Positions 18,670-28,121 are shown, numbered from the stretch's first letter. The stretch: DNA of 54,714 bases from JBEKHT01 sp049511715 (GCA_049511715.1 JBEKXU010000020.1:1-54714), one strand, 5' to 3'. The notes: generated by a model not told the origin, from the sequence alone. Program-made: numbers and translations.

Positions 18670-19731
18670 TCAGCAAATCCGAGGAAGCATTTCCCCGCTC
18701 AACACATCGAGGATCCGATGGCTGCCAATCGACGTTTCCATCAATACCCGGGCAATTGGCTCTCGAACCACTTCCCCGATCACCACAGCTTCCGCACCGT
18801 AGCGCGTCTGGCGCATGGCGGCCAGCACGGTCTGGGCATCTTTTGCCGCCACCAGCCCGATCAGCTTGCCCTCATTGGCGACGTAGAGCGGGTCAAATCC
18901 GAGCAGTTCGCACGCGGCCGCCACCGCGGGCCGAACCGGCACCGCAGCTTCACGGATCTTGATGCCGATCTGGGACTGAACGGCAATTTCGTTGAGAGTC
19001 GTCGCCAGACCGCCTCGGGTCGGATCGCGCAGGACATGAATCTCGGCGCCTGTGTCGAGCATCGCTTTCGTGAGGGAGTTGAGAGGTGCGACATCACTCC
19101 TTACCTCAGATTGCAAGCCAAGCTCGCCGCGCGCGCAAAGAACGGCGATGCCGTGGTCGCCCACGGGACCGGAAAGGATAACGACGTCCCCGGCCCTGGC
19201 ATTGCGGCCGCTCAATTCCCGCCCCGCCGGAAGGACCCCTACCCCGGTAGTGTTAATGTACAGCCCGTCCCCCTTCCCTTTCTGAACGACCTTGGTGTCC
19301 CCGGCCACTATCTGAATCCCGGCCTCGGCGGACGCCAGCCGCATCGAATCGATGACCTTTTCCAATACCTCAAAGCTCAAGCCTTCCTCGAGCACAAACC
19401 CCGCCGTCAGGTAGCGTGGGTCGGCCCCCATCATCGCCACATCATTCACCGTCCCGCACACGGCTAGGCGACCGATGTCCCCTCCGGGAAAGAAAAGCGG
19501 CCAAACCACATGGGAGTCGGTACTGATCGCCAAGCGCTCAGCAACCCCCAGATCGATGACCGCGCCATCGTCTCCAGCCCTCAACGCCGGGTTGTCAAAC
19601 GCGGGCAAGAACGCCTGAGCGATCAGATCGTGGGTCATCTTGCCGCCGCTTCCATGCCCCATGACGATCTGCCTTCTCTGGGCTATGGGTAGAGGGCAAT
19701 AAGCGCCATCCATGCCGCGAGAGTCCCTCAC
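18670..19731 (-). CDS. hypE: Hydrogenase maturation protein HypE (carbamoyl dehydratase)
   Basis: HypE receives a carbamoyl group from HypF on its C-terminal Cys and dehydrates it with ATP to thiocyanate. This is the CN source for the Fe(CN)2CO centre of [NiFe]-hydrogenase. The 353-aa protein has GHGSGGKM at the start, AGDDGAVID, the GDTKVVQKG and LRDPTRGGLATTLNE motifs, and ends with the obligatory PRIC, so the acceptor Cys is present. It starts at a GTG whose GTGA overlaps the stop of the upstream methyltransferase, indicating translational coupling; an ATG six codons in is the alternative. It is the last gene of the operon. Confidence 0.97.
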   Translation of the reverse strand: MRDSRGMDGAYCPLPIAQRRQIVMGHGSGGKMTHDLIAQAFLPAFDNPALRAGDDGAVIDLGVAERLAISTDSHVVWPLFFPGGDIGRLAVCGTVNDVAMMGADPRYLTAGFVLEEGLSFEVLEKVIDSMRLASAEAGIQIVAGDTKVVQKGKGDGLYINTTGVGVLPAGRELSGRNARAGDVVILSGPVGDHGIAVLCARGELGLQSEVRSDVAPLNSLTKAMLDTGAEIHVLRDPTRGGLATTLNEIAVQSQIGIKIREAAVPVRPAVAAACELLGFDPLYVANEGKLIGLVAAKDAQTVLAAMRQTRYGAEAVVIGEVVREPIARVLMETSIGSHRILDVLSGEMLPRIC

Positions 19732-20288
19732 TTGTCCACCGCGATCCGAACCGAGATTCTCCGATCTCGGTCGACCACGAACCGCAGACCCTGCCGGGCG
19801 ATCCAGGCCGTGAGGTCTTCGACAGAAAGAAACCGGCTGTGCATCAGCAGGAACCTCTCCGCCAGCGCAACCACCTTGCCCGCGACCTGGCGGGTATCGG
19901 GTTCCTCAATGAGCAATCGACCCCCCGGCTGGAGAACACGCAGAGCCTCACCCAATGCGTCCATTTGACTCCGAAAATGATGCAGTGCATCCGCTATCAG
20001 GACCCTCACGAAACACCCGGCAGCGAAGGGGAGCCTCTCGGCACGGCATTGCACCAGGCCGAGTCCTCCCCGCTGCTGCGCCGTCCGCAACATGGCAAAT
20101 GAAAGATCGGCAACTACAACCTGCCCGGCTTGGCCTTGGAGAAGCGAAGCCTTGCGCCCCGTTCCTCCGCCCGCCTCAAGGACCATCCCTGCGGCCGGGA
20201 GCCTCAGGAGCTCTCGAAGGGGGCCGACCTCGGGGGGCCCCACGATTCGATCATAGATTGGCGCGAGGAGGTCAAAGAGACTGGGCAT
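19728..20288 (-). CDS. SAM-dependent methyltransferase inside the hyp operon
   Basis: This is a 186-aa class I methyltransferase. It has motif I VLEAGGGTGRKASLL, an acidic post-I segment VVADLSFAML, ERLPFAAGCF and ADALHHF in the middle, and LQPGGRLLIEEPD as motif III. Its ATG lies inside the last codons of hypD (17-nt overlap) and its stop overlaps the start of hypE, so it is co-translated with hydrogenase maturation genes. Methyltransferases are not part of the known HypA-F pathway. The substrate could be quinone, lipid or protein; nothing in the sequence decides this. Confidence 0.88.
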   Translation of the reverse strand: MPSLFDLLAPIYDRIVGPPEVGPLRELLRLPAAGMVLEAGGGTGRKASLLQGQAGQVVVADLSFAMLRTAQQRGGLGLVQCRAERLPFAAGCFVRVLIADALHHFRSQMDALGEALRVLQPGGRLLIEEPDTRQVAGKVVALAERFLLMHSRFLSVEDLTAWIARQGLRFVVDRDRRISVRIAVDK

Positions 20289-21387
20289 TGACCTCCGACC
20301 TCACCTGGGGGCGATAGCGGAAGTACGCCGCACAGGCGCCCTCGGAGGAAACCATGGGCGCCCCCAGAGGATTTTCGGGCGTACACGTGACGCCGAACGC
20401 AGAACATTGTTCCGGTTTCTTCAGGCCGCGCAGGATTTCCCCGGCAATACACAGGGGCGATTCGCGCGGCTGGATCAATGCGACCGGGAAACGACGTTCG
20501 GCATCGAATTCGTAGTATTCCGGCCGAAGGCACCAGCCGCTCAGCGGGATCATGCCGACGCCGCGCCACTTGCGGTCGCAAGGCATGAACACCTCGCGGA
20601 TCACGGCTTGAGCCGCACGGTTCCCCTCGCGGGTCACGACGCGGCTGTAGGCATTTTGCACCTCAGCTCTCCCCTGCTCCAACAGCTTCACCGCGGCCAG
20701 GATCCCTTGAAGAAGGTCCACCGGCTCGAACCCGGTCACGACAATGGGAACTCCAAAGCGCGACGCCAGCGGCGGATACTGCCAATAGCCCATGACGGCG
20801 CAGACATGGCCGGCCGCCAGGAAGCCTTGAACGCGATTGTCGGGCGAACTGAGGATGGCCTCGATCGCAGGGGGCACGCAGAAGTGCGATACCAGCACCG
20901 AGTAGTTCCCAATTCCCTGAGCCCGCGCCTGGACGACACTGGCCACATTGGCCGGAGCCGTTGTCTCGAAGCCAACCGCAAAGAAGACCACTTGCTTGCT
21001 CGGATTCTGCTCGGCGATCTTCAGCGCGTCCAAAGGAGAATACACCACACGGACATCACCGCCTGCCGCGCGTACAGAGAAGAGGTCGCGCTCAGACCCC
21101 GGAACGCGGAGCATGTCCCCATAGGAGCAGAGAATCACATCCGGAAACGAAGCAATGGCAATCGCCTTGTCGATGAGTTCCACCGACGTAACACACACGG
21201 GACAGCCTGGACCGTGGACCAACTCAACTTCTGGCGGGAGGATCTGATCAATCCCGTAGCGAACAATCGCGTGGGTCTGCCCCCCGCAGATCTCCATCAG
21301 GACCCAGGGCCGTGTGACCTGCCGACGGATTTCCTTCGCGAGGCCCTGCGCCAGCTGCCCATCACGGAACTCGGTCACGTATTTCAT
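20272..21387 (-). CDS. hypD: Hydrogenase maturation protein HypD
   Basis: HypD is the [4Fe-4S] scaffold that, with HypC, assembles Fe(CN)2CO before insertion into the hydrogenase large subunit. The 371-aa protein carries the invariant CGGQTH motif, HGPGCPVCVTS, GFETTAPANV, and the C-terminal cysteine cluster (SPLCIAGEILRG, EQCSAFGVTC, EGACAAYFRYR). It starts at the ATG at 21387, overlapping the hypC stop by 4 nt, and its end overlaps the methyltransferase start. All key residues are present. Confidence 0.98.
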   Translation of the reverse strand: MKYVTEFRDGQLAQGLAKEIRRQVTRPWVLMEICGGQTHAIVRYGIDQILPPEVELVHGPGCPVCVTSVELIDKAIAIASFPDVILCSYGDMLRVPGSERDLFSVRAAGGDVRVVYSPLDALKIAEQNPSKQVVFFAVGFETTAPANVASVVQARAQGIGNYSVLVSHFCVPPAIEAILSSPDNRVQGFLAAGHVCAVMGYWQYPPLASRFGVPIVVTGFEPVDLLQGILAAVKLLEQGRAEVQNAYSRVVTREGNRAAQAVIREVFMPCDRKWRGVGMIPLSGWCLRPEYYEFDAERRFPVALIQPRESPLCIAGEILRGLKKPEQCSAFGVTCTPENPLGAPMVSSEGACAAYFRYRPQVRSEVNAQSL

Positions 21388-21650
21388 GAAAGGGCCTCGC
21401 CCCCGGGCGTGCTGTTCTCCGGCTCCGCATCAGCGACTTGCCTGAGGAGATCCAGAGAGGCCAGAGCTTCCTCTTCGCTGAGCAGGCTCATCGCAAATCC
21501 TACGTGCACGAGAATGTAATCTCCTACCTTGGCTTCGGGAAGGTACATCAAACAAGCTTCCCGCTGCACCCCTTCGAAGTCAACCTTGGCCATGTCAACC
21601 CCATTGGCCTGATGGATCTCAAGGATTTTTCCGGGAACTGCCAAACACAC
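21384..21650 (-). CDS. hypC: Hydrogenase maturation chaperone HypC
   Basis: This is an 88-aa HypC/HupF family protein starting MCLAVPGK, where Cys2 binds the iron centre. It has the usual VDFEGVQREACLMYLPEAKVGDYILVHVGFA core and a slightly extended acidic C-terminus. HypC shuttles the Fe(CN)2CO unit between HypD and the hydrogenase large subunit. The stop overlaps the hypD start; an 88-nt gap separates it from hypF. Confidence 0.97.
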   Translation of the reverse strand: MCLAVPGKILEIHQANGVDMAKVDFEGVQREACLMYLPEAKVGDYILVHVGFAMSLLSEEEALASLDLLRQVADAEPENSTPGGEALS

Positions 21651-21737
21651 AGCTCACCTCCCTGTCGCGGTCCAACTCCGAACCTCCGCCCCGGCTTGAT
21701 ACCACCGGACGAACCAGCGTGCCAACCCTCGTATTCC

Positions 21738-24110
21738 CTATGCGGCCACGTTCCTGCCGTATCCAAGCAGCCGATGAACGGCGATAGCTGCCTGACCCAA
21801 AGCGATTCCCCCATCATTGCTCGGTACCTTCTTATGCAGCAGCACCTCGAGCCCTCGCGCCTCCAGAAGCTCCACCGTCCGTGTCAACAAGAATTGGTTC
21901 TGCCAGACCCCCCCGCTGAGAGCCACCTTGCCTATCCCCCGTTCCTGCGATAGGCGCTCGCACACATCCGTGACCATCCGTGCCACGCCGTTGTGAAAGC
22001 GACTTGCCATCCTCCCCGGCTTTGTGCCGGACCGAACATCCTCAACGGCCTGGCCGAAGAGCGGAAGCGGGGTGATGATCTGACCATGGTACTCGAAGGG
22101 ATAGAATCCTTGCTCGTCCGGGTCACAAAGCGCTTCCAGTTCCATCGCCGCCTGCGCCTCGTAGTTCACGACCTGCCGCACCCCGACCAGGGAGGCAAAT
22201 GCATCAAACAGGCGGCCCATGCTGGAAGTGAGAGGCGCGTTCAGGCCATCCGGTCTGGGGACTCCGGTTGCCTCAAGGACTTGCCTGAGGGCTCTCCTTC
22301 GTTCCACAGCCACGTGCTGCACCGGGGCAAGGTCGGGGCTCCATTCCTGCCCAGAGCGCCACAACCAAGCGAGCGCCAGACGGTAGGGTTCCCGGACGGC
22401 CGCGTCACCGCCAAGCAGAGGGATTGGCTCCAGGTAAAGGGCCCGCTCGAATCCCTCATAATCGGCGATCAGGAACTCCCCACCCCAAATGGTCCCATCG
22501 AGGCCATAACCCGTGCCGTCAAAAGCGACCCCGATCAGAGGGCGGCTCCCCTCTTCACCGTGCTCAGCCATGCAGGCGGCAATGTGGGCATGGTGATGCT
22601 GCACGCGCGCCAGCGGGAGACTTTCCCGTGCCGCGCGCTCCTCCGCATACCGGGTGGCGAGGTAATCCGGGTGGAGGTCGCAGGCCATGGCCGTGGGCTG
22701 CACGTGAAAAAGGCGCTCATAATGCTCGATCCCCGCGGCGAAGGAGCGAAGTGTTTCGTAGTTTTCAAGATCGCCGATATGCTGGCTCATGAAGGCATAG
22801 TCTGCACGAGTCAGGCAGAAAGTGTTCTTGAGCTCGCCACCCACAGCGAGCACGGTCGGGGAATCCCAAGGCAGCTTGACGGGGAAGGGAGCGAAGCCTC
22901 TCGAGCGGCGAAGCGGAAGGAGGACGGACTGTCCATCCTGAGAGCCGCCGGCAGGACGCCAGCCCGGGAATGCACGGACGACCGAGTCGTCACAACGCGT
23001 GCGAATTCCCCGGTCGTGCATCAAGAAGGCATCGGCCACCCCGGCAAGCCGCTGCCGGGCCTCTTCGAGGTTGATGGCGATGGGCTCCTCGCTCAGATTT
23101 CCGCTGGTCATGACCAAAGCAGGCGGGTATTTCTCCGCCGGCTCAAGAAGGAGATAGTGCAACGGCGTGTACGGCAGCATGACGCCGAGAGTTCTTTGCC
23201 CAGGAGCCACCTCGCGGGCTATGGAGGCCCCCTCCTTCCGCGGCAAGAGCAGAATCGGCCGCTCCTGTCCCTGAATCCAGCCCGCCTCCTGCGGGCCGAT
23301 ATCACTGATCGACTGAGCTGCGGCCAAATTCCAGACCATCAGGGCAAAGGGCTTGTCGACGCGCAGCTTCCGGCGCCGGAGCTCTGCGACCGGTTCGGAA
23401 CGGGTTGCATCGCAGGCCAGATGGAATCCCCCCAGACCGCGGATCGCCAGGATCCTGCCCTCAGCCAGGTAAGTGCGCGCCATTTGCAACGCCTGCTCTC
23501 TCTGCGCTACGAGCTGACCTTTCTCTTCCAACCAGATATGCGGCCCACAGGTCGGGCAGGCAATGGGCTGGGCGTGAAAACGCCGGTCGCCTGGATCTTC
23601 GTACTCGGCGGCGCATTCCGGGCACATTGCGAACGGTGCCATGGTCGTGTTGGGACGATCGTAGGGGACATCCTCGATGATCGTGAACCGAGGTCCGCAG
23701 TTGGTGCAATTGATGAACGGGTACCGGTAGCGGCGATTCTGAGCATCAAACAATTCGCTCAGACAATCCGGACACAGGCCTACATCCGGGGACACAGGCT
23801 GGAATGCCTGTGGGATCCGCTCCGAAGCCAGAATGGCGAATTCCTTGTAGCCGTTGGCCGGCCGCGGGTCCACCCGCAGGTCGTCAATTCGCGCCAGAGG
23901 GGGAGCAAGCAAGCGAAGGTCGCGGACAAAATCCTCCAGTCGGCTGGCCGAGCCGTCGATTTCGATTTCCACCCCCGCAGAGGTGTTGCGCACCCAGCCG
24001 GCGAGCTGCAAGCGCTTGGCCAGGGCATAGACGAAGGGTCGAAAACCGACCCCCTGGACGACTCCGCCCACGCGGATGCTTGCGCCCTGCACCCCGGCGT
24101 CCTCACCCAT
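21738..24110 (-). CDS. hypF: Carbamoyltransferase HypF
   Basis: HypF makes carbamoyl-AMP from carbamoyl phosphate and ATP and transfers the carbamoyl group to HypE. The 790-aa protein shows all four modules. An acylphosphatase domain (about 10-95) has GVVQGVGFRPFVYALA. A double zinc finger (about 112-195) has CPDC, CTNCGPRFT, CPEC and CPTCGPH. A YrdC-like domain (about 205-390) follows. The Kae1-like C-terminal domain has HHAHIAACMAEH and AFDGTGYGLDGTIWGGEF. It ends with LLTRTVELLEARG and NDGGIALGQA. It overlaps the end of hypB by 8 nt. The length is typical (750-800 aa). Confidence 0.98.
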   Translation of the reverse strand: MGEDAGVQGASIRVGGVVQGVGFRPFVYALAKRLQLAGWVRNTSAGVEIEIDGSASRLEDFVRDLRLLAPPLARIDDLRVDPRPANGYKEFAILASERIPQAFQPVSPDVGLCPDCLSELFDAQNRRYRYPFINCTNCGPRFTIIEDVPYDRPNTTMAPFAMCPECAAEYEDPGDRRFHAQPIACPTCGPHIWLEEKGQLVAQREQALQMARTYLAEGRILAIRGLGGFHLACDATRSEPVAELRRRKLRVDKPFALMVWNLAAAQSISDIGPQEAGWIQGQERPILLLPRKEGASIAREVAPGQRTLGVMLPYTPLHYLLLEPAEKYPPALVMTSGNLSEEPIAINLEEARQRLAGVADAFLMHDRGIRTRCDDSVVRAFPGWRPAGGSQDGQSVLLPLRRSRGFAPFPVKLPWDSPTVLAVGGELKNTFCLTRADYAFMSQHIGDLENYETLRSFAAGIEHYERLFHVQPTAMACDLHPDYLATRYAEERAARESLPLARVQHHHAHIAACMAEHGEEGSRPLIGVAFDGTGYGLDGTIWGGEFLIADYEGFERALYLEPIPLLGGDAAVREPYRLALAWLWRSGQEWSPDLAPVQHVAVERRRALRQVLEATGVPRPDGLNAPLTSSMGRLFDAFASLVGVRQVVNYEAQAAMELEALCDPDEQGFYPFEYHGQIITPLPLFGQAVEDVRSGTKPGRMASRFHNGVARMVTDVCERLSQERGIGKVALSGGVWQNQFLLTRTVELLEARGLEVLLHKKVPSNDGGIALGQAAIAVHRLLGYGRNVAA

Positions 24111-24774
24111 TCACAGGCCTTCGTTCCGGTATTTGCTCGAGCAACCAGTCCGTCCAGGCGCTGATGCCCTCCCCCGTTCGACAAGAGAGCGGGAAAGTGA
24201 CCACCCCCGGATTGAGCAGCTCAACGCCTTTCTGGAACCGATCCATCTGAAAGGGTACGTAAGGCAAGAGGTCCACTTTGTTGATCACCAGCACGTCCAC
24301 CCCGCGGTACGTGCCCGGGTATTTGTAAGGCTTGTCGTCGCCCTCAGGGACTGATGCAATCAGGATGTTCTTGTGCGACCCCAGAGCAAAGGCCACAGGA
24401 CAAATCAGATTGCCGACATTCTCAATGATCAGAAGATCGAAATGTGCCAAGTCAAACCTCTGGAGAGCCAGGGCAACCATGTTTGCATCCAGGTGGCATT
24501 CTCCGCCGGTGTTGATTTGGACCGCCTCGGCTCCCGCCGCACGGGCCCGGTCTGCGTCAAGATCGGTGGCCAGATCCCCATCGATGACCAGAATCCGCAA
24601 GCGGCGAGAGAGAATCTCCACCGTCTTCTCGATCAGCGAGGTTTTTCCGGCCCCCGGGGAAGCCATTAAATTCACGGCAAAGAGATGCGCCTCATCCAGG
24701 AGCCGCCGGTTCTGCCCCGCGATCCGTTCATTGGCACCCAGAATGTTTTCCACGACTTCGACACGACGCGCCAT
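24103..24774 (-). CDS. hypB: Hydrogenase nickel incorporation GTPase HypB
   Basis: HypB is the GTPase that works with HypA to insert nickel into the hydrogenase large subunit. The 223-aa protein starts at the ATG at 24774, which has GGGAGGGG 8 nt upstream; an in-frame codon at 24801 is less likely. It has the P-loop ASPGAGKTSLIE, VIDGDLATDLD, the metal site TGGECHLDANMV, NVGNLICP and NKVDLL. It lacks both the N-terminal CxxCGC high-affinity nickel motif and a His-rich stretch, so it is a minimal HypB without nickel storage. About 290 nt without genes separate it from hypA. Confidence 0.97.
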   Translation of the reverse strand: MARRVEVVENILGANERIAGQNRRLLDEAHLFAVNLMASPGAGKTSLIEKTVEILSRRLRILVIDGDLATDLDADRARAAGAEAVQINTGGECHLDANMVALALQRFDLAHFDLLIIENVGNLICPVAFALGSHKNILIASVPEGDDKPYKYPGTYRGVDVLVINKVDLLPYVPFQMDRFQKGVELLNPGVVTFPLSCRTGEGISAWTDWLLEQIPERRPVNG

Positions 24775-25063
24775 GTTGTTGCCCCTCCCAATGCACCTCA
24801 ATCGCCGCCAGGGCCCGAACAGCCCTTGCCGCTCCAGCCCGGCACAGGATTTGGGTCACCCTGACTCTTTCGCTTGCCCCGGCCGCAACCAGCCCACAAT
24901 TGCCTCGGCGGTTGTGCAGAGCAATGCGACAAATCCTATATTAGCATGTTGTCTTCGGGACTATTAGGACTTCTGTCACCAATTATCTCTGCGTAAAGTC
25001 TTGCGCGGATTCAACCGGAGTTTGGGCTGAGGAGGCGGAAAAACTGGAAAAACGCGCATTCGC

Positions 25064-25408
25064 CTAGGCATCGACGGCGATGCTGTCCACTTTCAGTTCG
25101 TCTCCGCGCAGGACCTTCACGCGCGAGCTTCCGCACTGAGGGCAAGGCTGCATCTCGCTGCTCAGGTTGTACAAAGCTCCACAATCAAGGCACTGCAGTT
25201 CAGCCGGGATTCGTTCGAAGTGCAGGACGGCCCCCTCACAGATCGTTCCCTTGCTGATGATGTCCCAATAGAACTGGACCGAATCGTCGACGAACGAGGA
25301 CAGCTGCCCAATGCGCAGGTAAAGGTCCGTCACACGGCGAGCCTTTGCAGCTTCAGCGTGGCGGAGGGCAATCTCAAGCAGGTTCTCGGTCACGGACAAC
25401 TCATGCAT
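25064..25408 (-). CDS. hypA: Hydrogenase/urease nickel incorporation protein HypA
   Basis: HypA is the zinc-containing nickel metallochaperone partner of HypB. The 114-aa protein begins MHELSVTENLL, so the nickel-binding His2 is present. The zinc site C-x2-C ... C-x2-C (LQCLDCGALY and PCPQCGSS) is intact. The ATG at 25408 is chosen because the mature N-terminus must start MHE; an AGGGG lies about 9 nt upstream. It is the first gene of the leftward hyp group, but the 290-nt gap to hypB may hold a second promoter. Confidence 0.97.
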   Translation of the reverse strand: MHELSVTENLLEIALRHAEAAKARRVTDLYLRIGQLSSFVDDSVQFYWDIISKGTICEGAVLHFERIPAELQCLDCGALYNLSSEMQPCPQCGSSRVKVLRGDELKVDSIAVDA

Positions 25409-25618
25409 TGCATAAGCCCCTACGGAACGGTCTTCCCAAGCGCCTCGCGCGCTGGCCATCCATGCCCCGGGGTACAGCCTGGGACACCGCTCCTCTGAGC
25501 CGGGCCAAAGCTAACCAACGGGCATGCATCGGCATTGTCTCCGCGAAAGGTGCCCATTTGTTTCAAAGGCAAGGAATTCGACTGGATCAGGCTTGGAATC
25601 CGGCACCAAGACAACCGT

Positions 25619-26296
25619 CTAGGCGTGGCGGGAGAATTGAGCATCCGCAGCCTCCCGCAACTGACGGATTGCCGTTGCGATGCCCGCGGGGTTCCGAAAA
25701 ACGGCCGAACCGGCAACGAGCACAGTTGCGCCGGCCCTCACCACGATCCCCGCCGTCTCCGCCGCTATGCCGCCGTCCACTTCCAACTCGGCTTTCAGGT
25801 TGCGATCGAGAATCTGCCTGCGGACGGCTGCGATTTTCTCAGGCATGGTGGGAATGAAGGATTGACCTCCGTAACCGGGGTTGACCGTCATCACGAGGAC
25901 TAGGTCCACAAAGGGGAGAATCTCCTCAAGGCTTCCCGCCGAAGTGGCAGGATTGATAGCTACGCCCGCGCGCTTGCCCAATTCCTTGATCTGCTCAATC
26001 ACCCGGTTTAAGTGGATGCAGGCTTCCTGATGAACAGTGATGATATCCGCTCCGGCACGGGCGAAATCCTGAACGTACTTCTCGGGCGATTCAATCATCA
26101 GGTGGACATCATAGGGCAGGCGCGAGGCGGGACGAAAAGCAGAGAGCACCGGTGCCCCAAGCGTCAGGTTCGGAACGAAGTGGCCGTCCATCACGTCGAC
26201 ATGAATGTAGTCTGCACCCCCGGCCTCGGCCTCCTGAATCTGAGCGACCAGCCGCGAGAAATCTGCCGAAAGAACGGAGGCGGCGATCTTGACCAT
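25619..26296 (-). CDS. rpe: Ribulose-phosphate 3-epimerase
   Basis: Rpe interconverts D-ribulose 5-phosphate and D-xylulose 5-phosphate in the pentose phosphate and Calvin pathways. The 225-aa protein from the ATG at 26296 starts MVKIAASVLSADF and has the metal and catalytic motifs VDVMDGHFVPN, YDVHLMIE, TVNPGYGGQSF and EVDGGI. AAAGGG 9-14 nt upstream serves as ribosome binding site; a GTG three codons earlier is the alternative. With zwf wrecked at the left edge, this may support the non-oxidative branch, unless another zwf exists elsewhere. Confidence 0.97.
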   Translation of the reverse strand: MVKIAASVLSADFSRLVAQIQEAEAGGADYIHVDVMDGHFVPNLTLGAPVLSAFRPASRLPYDVHLMIESPEKYVQDFARAGADIITVHQEACIHLNRVIEQIKELGKRAGVAINPATSAGSLEEILPFVDLVLVMTVNPGYGGQSFIPTMPEKIAAVRRQILDRNLKAELEVDGGIAAETAGIVVRAGATVLVAGSAVFRNPAGIATAIRQLREAADAQFSRHA

Positions 26297-26684
26297 TGCG
26301 CGCACCCTTTCTTGGTTGGAGATCCCCTCGCAATCTTACACGAATTACTCCCCCCTGGCCGTTCGCTGGGGAGGTCTTCTTCCTTGCGGTCAGGGAGCGA
26401 CGGGCAGGCCCTCTTGCCCTATGCAACCTCCTTAGCCCGTCTGGCGCCCATTGATTCCGAGGGTCGCTCGGGGCATCCCGCACAGCCGCCGGAAGGGTTC
26501 CCTGTCGAGCTGAGGCCTGCCCCGGGAGCAGGCGAGGACCTCACGTCAAGCGACGTTAGATTTCTTTGGGCTGGAGCCGGCCGGCAATGGAGAAACCCGG
26601 CCTGCGACGATCGAATCGGGAACCGTAATGCGGCTTCCCTATCCCGGCCGGCCGGTCCCTGTCGAGGCTCCATCTTCTCCCGTC
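26297..26684. other. Gene-free stretch between rpe and the FAD oxidoreductase gene
   Basis: No supported gene. No obvious terminator is seen for the oxidoreductase gene. Confidence 0.4.
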
Positions 26685-27890
26685 TTATCGGCGGGGCTCA
26701 GGAAGCTTGCCGATCAGATCTTCGCTCCGGAAGGGACCGGGGGCGGCGATCAGTTTGCGGGCCGCCGTGATTTGCTTCCACACGTTCCACAGCAGAACGC
26801 CTCGGACCCTCTCCCCCTGAAGGTAATAGATGACCCCCTCTCGCCAGGGATCTTTCCAATCCATGACAACGGTCAGCCGAGGATCCAGTTCCCCAACGGC
26901 CTCATACCCGAGATCAAAAAGATCGGAATAAAAGAACGGCAAGTGGTTGTATTCCTCCAACTGGCCAGCCATCGCCTTGCCGGCAGCCATCCCCATGGTA
27001 TTTGCATTGTCCTCGTGCTCTACTCGCAGTCGCCGCCCGAGGGCCGGGTTCCAAAATGCGGCCACGTCGCCGGCAGCGAAGATCAAGGGATCCGTGGTCC
27101 GTAGATAAGAATCCACGACGATGCCATCTCCGGCATCCAGCCCGGCCTGCTTCGCCAGTTCCACATTGGGTTGGATCCCGATCCCCGCCACCACCCCATC
27201 GACCTCGTGAACTTCCTCCTGGCCTCCTTCCGCCTCGGGCCGAATCCGAACTCGAAAGCGACTCGCCACATTCTCGATGGCTGTCAGGGAACACCCGCGT
27301 CTCAGTTCTACGCCCTTCTCCAGGTAGTACTCGTCGAGGTGGGCTCCCAACTCAGCGGGAAACACCCGGGCTCCGATATGCGCCTCCGGGAAGATCATGA
27401 GAGCCCGGCCTCCGGCCAGGGTGATGGCCGCGGCCAACTCGGACCCGATGAAGCCTCCTCCTATCACCGCCAAGCGCCGACCCGGAACCGCGATCTGACG
27501 AAGAGCCAGGTAGTCCTGCAGGGTGCGAAAGTAGATGACGCCCTCGCCAGCCGAGGCAATGCGACGTGGCGTTCCGCCGGTGGCCAGCAGCAACCTCTCA
27601 TAGCGATAGGTCTCGCCCTGTGCATCCATAACCTCCCGGTTTCTGCGCTCGATGGACACCGCTCGACGGCCCAGGTGCAGACTAACCCCAAGATCTGCCG
27701 TGCGGCGCCATATTTTCTCGACTGGTCGTCCCTTCCACAAGCCCTTCGACAGCGGGGGCCGGTCATAGGGGGGGTCGGGTTCAGCGCTCAGCATTCCGAT
27801 GCTGCCGGAGGGATCCAACTCGCGAATCCCCCGCACCGCAGCATCGGCGGCTATTCCGCCTCCAACGATTAGGTACTTGTAATCCGTCAT
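26685..27890 (-). CDS. FAD-dependent NAD(P)H oxidoreductase (ferredoxin reductase/AIF-like)
   Basis: This is a 401-aa flavoprotein disulfide-reductase-fold enzyme. The ATG at 27890 has GGAGGAAG just upstream. The N-terminal FAD Rossmann motif is YLIVGGGIAADAAVRGI, followed by PPYDRPPLSKGLW and the LLLATGG segment. The NAD(P)H motif is VIGGGFIGSELAAAI near residue 150, and the second FAD motif is IFAAGDVAAFWN. The C-terminus resembles the reductase domain of rhodocoxin-type ferredoxin reductases and AIF. It probably passes electrons from NAD(P)H to an iron-sulfur or quinone acceptor. No ferredoxin or dioxygenase partner is adjacent, so the acceptor is unknown. Confidence 0.92.
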   Translation of the reverse strand: MTDYKYLIVGGGIAADAAVRGIRELDPSGSIGMLSAEPDPPYDRPPLSKGLWKGRPVEKIWRRTADLGVSLHLGRRAVSIERRNREVMDAQGETYRYERLLLATGGTPRRIASAGEGVIYFRTLQDYLALRQIAVPGRRLAVIGGGFIGSELAAAITLAGGRALMIFPEAHIGARVFPAELGAHLDEYYLEKGVELRRGCSLTAIENVASRFRVRIRPEAEGGQEEVHEVDGVVAGIGIQPNVELAKQAGLDAGDGIVVDSYLRTTDPLIFAAGDVAAFWNPALGRRLRVEHEDNANTMGMAAGKAMAGQLEEYNHLPFFYSDLFDLGYEAVGELDPRLTVVMDWKDPWREGVIYYLQGERVRGVLLWNVWKQITAARKLIAAPGPFRSEDLIGKLPEPRR

Positions 27891-28121
27891 GGCTTCCTCC
27901 AAGGACCTTGAGGTTGCGGAGCAGCCAGGTTGGACCTCTGCGGTTGCGTTCGTCTGCCGCCGGCGCCAAGGTTCCCTTTTGGGTCCACCGTCACGGTGTT
28001 TTGCCCTGTCCGCGGCTCTGGGACCCGATTCAATCGAGGGCCGAACCACGGCCCGAGGGAACCGCCTGCCCAATCCCGTGGGAAAGGGGCGGTTGACCTC
28101 CTTCAACCTGCACTTCCAAGC

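Noticed and set aside
18409..19467. 352-codon plus-strand frame opposite hypE
   Set aside because: It is a shadow of hypE; no start signal or domain.
20407..21519. 370-codon plus-strand frame opposite hypD
   Set aside because: It is a shadow of hypD and hypC, whose motifs are complete.
21993..24164. 723-codon plus-strand frame opposite hypF
   Set aside because: It is the antisense shadow of the well-supported hypF and hypB genes, and its translation shows no domain.
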